A DNA stretch of 8,331 bases from Deltaproteobacteria bacterium (GTDB taxonomy: Bacteria; Myxococcota_A; UBA9160). The notes under the pieces were generated by a model that was not told where the DNA came from, did no database searches, and saw nothing but the letters and a program-made list of their open reading frames with translations. Positions 6,698 through 8,331 of the stretch are shown in pieces. Each line of letters starts with the position of its first letter. Position 1 is the first letter of the stretch. The stretch is from assembly GCA_003520425.1 (NCBI GenBank), contig DOUU01000077.1, forward strand, positions 1 through 8,331. The letters are read 5' to 3'. The position numbers were made by a program, and so were the translations under genes.

Positions 6698-6780
6698 CCG
6701 CCTCCATAGTGATGATCTCATGCTCCCTGTGCGCGGCTGCCGAAGCCCTGCGCGCAGAGCGGACTCGCGGCTATCCGCGC

Positions 6781-7504
6781 CGCGGCGACGGTCGCTTAAC
6801 GGGGCGAGCACGCGGCTCCCACACGGTCACTTCCCGACACCTTTTTTCCGGCCTGGGCAGTGCGCCGAGTGTGGCCGAGCCTTCTTCGCACTCCGGCCGG
6901 AATCCAGCTATGGCTACGGTTGGCACCGGGACCGTGGCTCAACGGTCGGTGGCAATGGACTGCGGATCCCTCGAGCCGAGCTCGAGGCGCGCGTCCTGGC
7001 GCGATCCGCGAGCAAATGCTCGTCCCTGAGCACGCGATGTACGTCGTTCAACGTGCTCTCGAACGGGCTCGCGAGCGGGCAGGGCACGATGGCGCTCTTG
7101 AGCGAGCACGTCTGCGGGAGGTCGATTCGCAGATTCAGAATCTCGTCGCGCTGGCAGCGAACTTGGGCAGCGTCGATGAAGTCGCGGATCGCATTCGGCT
7201 ACTGAAGGCGGAGCGAATTGCTCTGCGCTCCCGGCTTGCGTGTGGCGCAATCCCCGAACCCGAGGACCTACGGGGTGCGTTGGAGACGGCGCTTGGGCAG
7301 CTCGAGGTCGCCTTCGGTGGCTCTCCGGACTGGGCGCGGGAGGCCCTTCGGCGCCTTCTTCCGCATCGGCGGCTCGCAGCAGGGCCGGACCCGGAAGAAC
7401 GCGGGTTCCTCGTTCGGGGGCTGCTCCGCTTGGAATTACGAATGCCCCCGGAGCTTAGCTCCGAGGGCGTTCGTTACGGTGGTAGCGGGGGGCGCTACTT
7501 CTGA
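6781..7504 (+). pseudogene. Decayed C-terminal half of a large serine recombinase (copy 2)
   Basis: Three reading frames together reconstruct the C-terminal part of a large serine recombinase. The first (from 6781) ends SRHLFSGLG. The second (from about 6858) gives QCAECGRAFF, HRDRGS and RIPRAELEARVL. The third (from about 6998) gives GAIREQMLVPEHAMYVVQ, a coiled-coil stretch and LLPHRRLAAGPDPEERGFL, ending GGSGGRYF with a TGA at 7502. The joins at about 6857-6860 and 6996-6999 are each explained by loss of one base, probably G. The zinc ribbon keeps its first CxxC (C codons at 6861 and 6870) but lacks the second cysteine pair: Tyr/Gly and Gly stand where Cys is expected around 6910-6955. The N-terminal catalytic resolvase domain is absent. 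Intact relatives cut and rejoin DNA to mobilise elements. This copy cannot be functional. Confidence 0.8.
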
Positions 7505-7574
7505 GAGACACTTTCATTGCGCCGCTGCCAATGGCCGCGTGACACCGTTGCCGCCCTCCTTGGTGCGGCAAGCC

Positions 7575-7790
7575 ACGCTTGTGGCGTCCAATCGCCGCGA
7601 GGCCGATCAGTCCTCCCATCACGAGCAAGCCAGTCCCCGGTTCGGGCACAAGGGACACCGCTACGCCGATTGGCGCGCTAGCGCCGGTGATGAAGTTCTC
7701 GTTTACGCCGGTACCGTCGAGGTTTGCGGGGCCAATCGAGTTATTGACATAGTCTTCCCATTAGACGTACGTACCGTTGGCACGGATCTA
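7575..7790 (-). pseudogene. PEP-CTERM protein remnant with two in-frame stops
   Basis: On the - strand a typical PEP-CTERM tail is readable: VPEPG at 7649-7635, a hydrophobic run TGLLVMGGLIGLAAIG, then the basic RHKR ending at 7575. This is the signal by which exosortase anchors or processes exported proteins. Upstream in the same frame come WEDYVNNSIG, PANLDGTGVNENFITG and ASAPIGVAVS, a normal-looking low-complexity ectodomain. TAA at 7763-7761 and TAG at 7790-7788 interrupt it, and both could be mutated Tyr codons (TAC): IRANGTYV lies between them. No N-terminal signal peptide is found, and the CMD gene occupies the space further upstream. After RHKR the frame runs on without its usual stop to 7455, antisense to the recombinase remnant. 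This is a degraded fragment, not a working gene. Confidence 0.7.
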
Positions 7791-7833
7791 CGCCGCGGAC
7801 AATCCGATCGGCGCTGGAGAGAGGTAAGAAGCC

Positions 7834-8214
7834 ATGTCCGATTCCGAGCGCCGGCAGCGCGGCGTAGAGACGATGAAGAGGGTGTACGCTGGTGACGTCG
7901 TCACACCACCGGCAGGCAGCTTGCCTTTCGCAGACCTGATGCTGGAGCAACTCTTCGCAGAGGTGTGGACACGAGAGGAGCTCTCGATTCGCGAGCGGCG
8001 CCTCGTGCTGCTCGGGATCATCGGCGCACTCGGCGAGCGCGACACGTTCCAGATTCAGGTGAAGGCCGCCCTCAAGAACGGCGAGCTTACCCCAGCTCAG
8101 GTGCGAGAGGTGGTGATCACGCTCGCACAGTACGCAGGATACCCGCGCGCGGCAGCGCAGCTCGTCGCCACAGAGCAGACCATCATGGCGGTGGAGAAGG
8201 AAAGGAGCGGCTGA
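7834..8214 (+). CDS. Carboxymuconolactone decarboxylase (CMD) family protein
   Basis: This is a 126-residue protein of the length and layout of PcaC-like CMD proteins. It has an N-terminal helix beginning SDSERRQRGVETMKRVYAGD, then ELSIRERRLVLLGIIGALG (49-67), the core helices around VKAALKNGELTPAQVREVV (76-94), and LAQYAGYPRAAAQL (97-110). In PcaC, which decarboxylates 4-carboxymuconolactone in protocatechuate breakdown, a His precedes the LRAAL-type motif. Here the aligned residue is Gln75 (IQVKAAL). There is no CxxC either, so AhpD-like peroxidase chemistry is not expected. It should be read as a CMD-fold protein of unknown reaction. The ATG has GAGG (7821-7824) 9 bases upstream. No catabolic genes lie beside it: left is a PEP-CTERM remnant, and right is about 55 bases of apparent spacer before a possible opposite-strand gene end. 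Confidence 0.85.
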   Translation: MSDSERRQRGVETMKRVYAGDVVTPPAGSLPFADLMLEQLFAEVWTREELSIRERRLVLLGIIGALGERDTFQIQVKAALKNGELTPAQVREVVITLAQYAGYPRAAAQLVATEQTIMAVEKERSG

Positions 8215-8269
8215 GCGAGACGGCTAGGTGGCGACCTGTCCTTTCCGGAAATGTCATCGGGGTCACCAT

Positions 8270-8331
8270 TCAAGCTGCCAGCCGCTCGTATCGATGATGA
8301 AGTCCGCCCACCTCGGGAAACGCCACGATGC
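8270..8331 (-). CDS. Possible C-terminal end of a gene running off the right edge
   Basis: On the - strand 19 codons are open from the window edge to a TGA at 8272-8270, reading IVAFPEVGGLHHRY then ERLAA. The composition is natural, and a GLHHRY-type tail gives me the impression of ends seen on insertion-sequence-encoded proteins, but this cannot be confirmed from 62 bases. It would converge with the CMD gene. It could equally be chance coding in GC-rich DNA. Confidence 0.25.
   Translation of the reverse strand, partial: IVAFPEVGGLHHRYERLAA

Noticed and set aside
6728..6760. GC-rich hairpin-like sequence after the GlsB-like gene
   Set aside because: The short arms TGCGCG/CGCGCA are separated by about 15 bases with no T-run, too weak to call a terminator.
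7766..7774. Self-complementary ACGTACGT-type octamer
   Set aside because: It is too short to mean anything alone and lies inside the PEP-CTERM remnant reading frame.
1..8331. CRISPR array or tandem repeats
   Set aside because: No regularly spaced direct repeats of suitable length were found by reading the window.

Overview
The window is GC-rich (by eye above 60%, with a less GC-rich stretch around 6060-6450). It looks like chromosomal DNA of a Gram-negative bacterium. The evidence is a Sec-exported periplasmic di-haem protein, a PEP-CTERM (exosortase) sorting tail and bacterial Shine-Dalgarno sites. The protein styles recall uncultured deltaproteobacterial or Myxococcota-like lineages, but this placement is an impression, not a demonstrated result.

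Left part (1-5460): a CAU-anticodon tRNA gene sits at the left edge on the + strand. Facing it on the - strand is a compact gene set, in transcription order: an MddA/NnrU-like membrane methyltransferase, a TetR-family regulator, a 716-residue fusion of an alpha/beta-hydrolase with a GT-B glycosyltransferase, and, after a 73-base gap, a di-haem cytochrome c peroxidase/MauG-like protein. The first three are tightly packed: a 12-base gap holding only a ribosome binding site, then an ATGA overlap. They are almost certainly one transcript. Two inverted repeats with TetR-operator geometry lie upstream of the methyltransferase, suggesting that the operon is autoregulated. The likely theme is a TetR-controlled module that modifies small molecules (S-methylation, hydrolysis, glycosylation). 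Whether the cytochrome gene belongs to it is open.

Right part (5460-8331): this is an eroded accessory zone. Two separate remnants of the C-terminal end of large serine recombinases lie in the same orientation at about 5797-5970 and 6781-7504. They flank one intact small gene for a GlsB/YeaQ/YmgE-type membrane protein (6452-6697). The longer remnant has at least two frameshifts and has lost zinc-ribbon cysteines. Next comes an antisense remnant of a PEP-CTERM protein with two in-frame stop codons, then an intact small carboxymuconolactone-decarboxylase-like gene (7834-8214). A possible partial coding end on the - strand runs off the right edge. Between these items, 5459-5796 and 5971-6451 hold no gene I can support.

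The strongest candidates for something not well described are the hydrolase-glycosyltransferase fusion and its TetR/methyltransferase operon.
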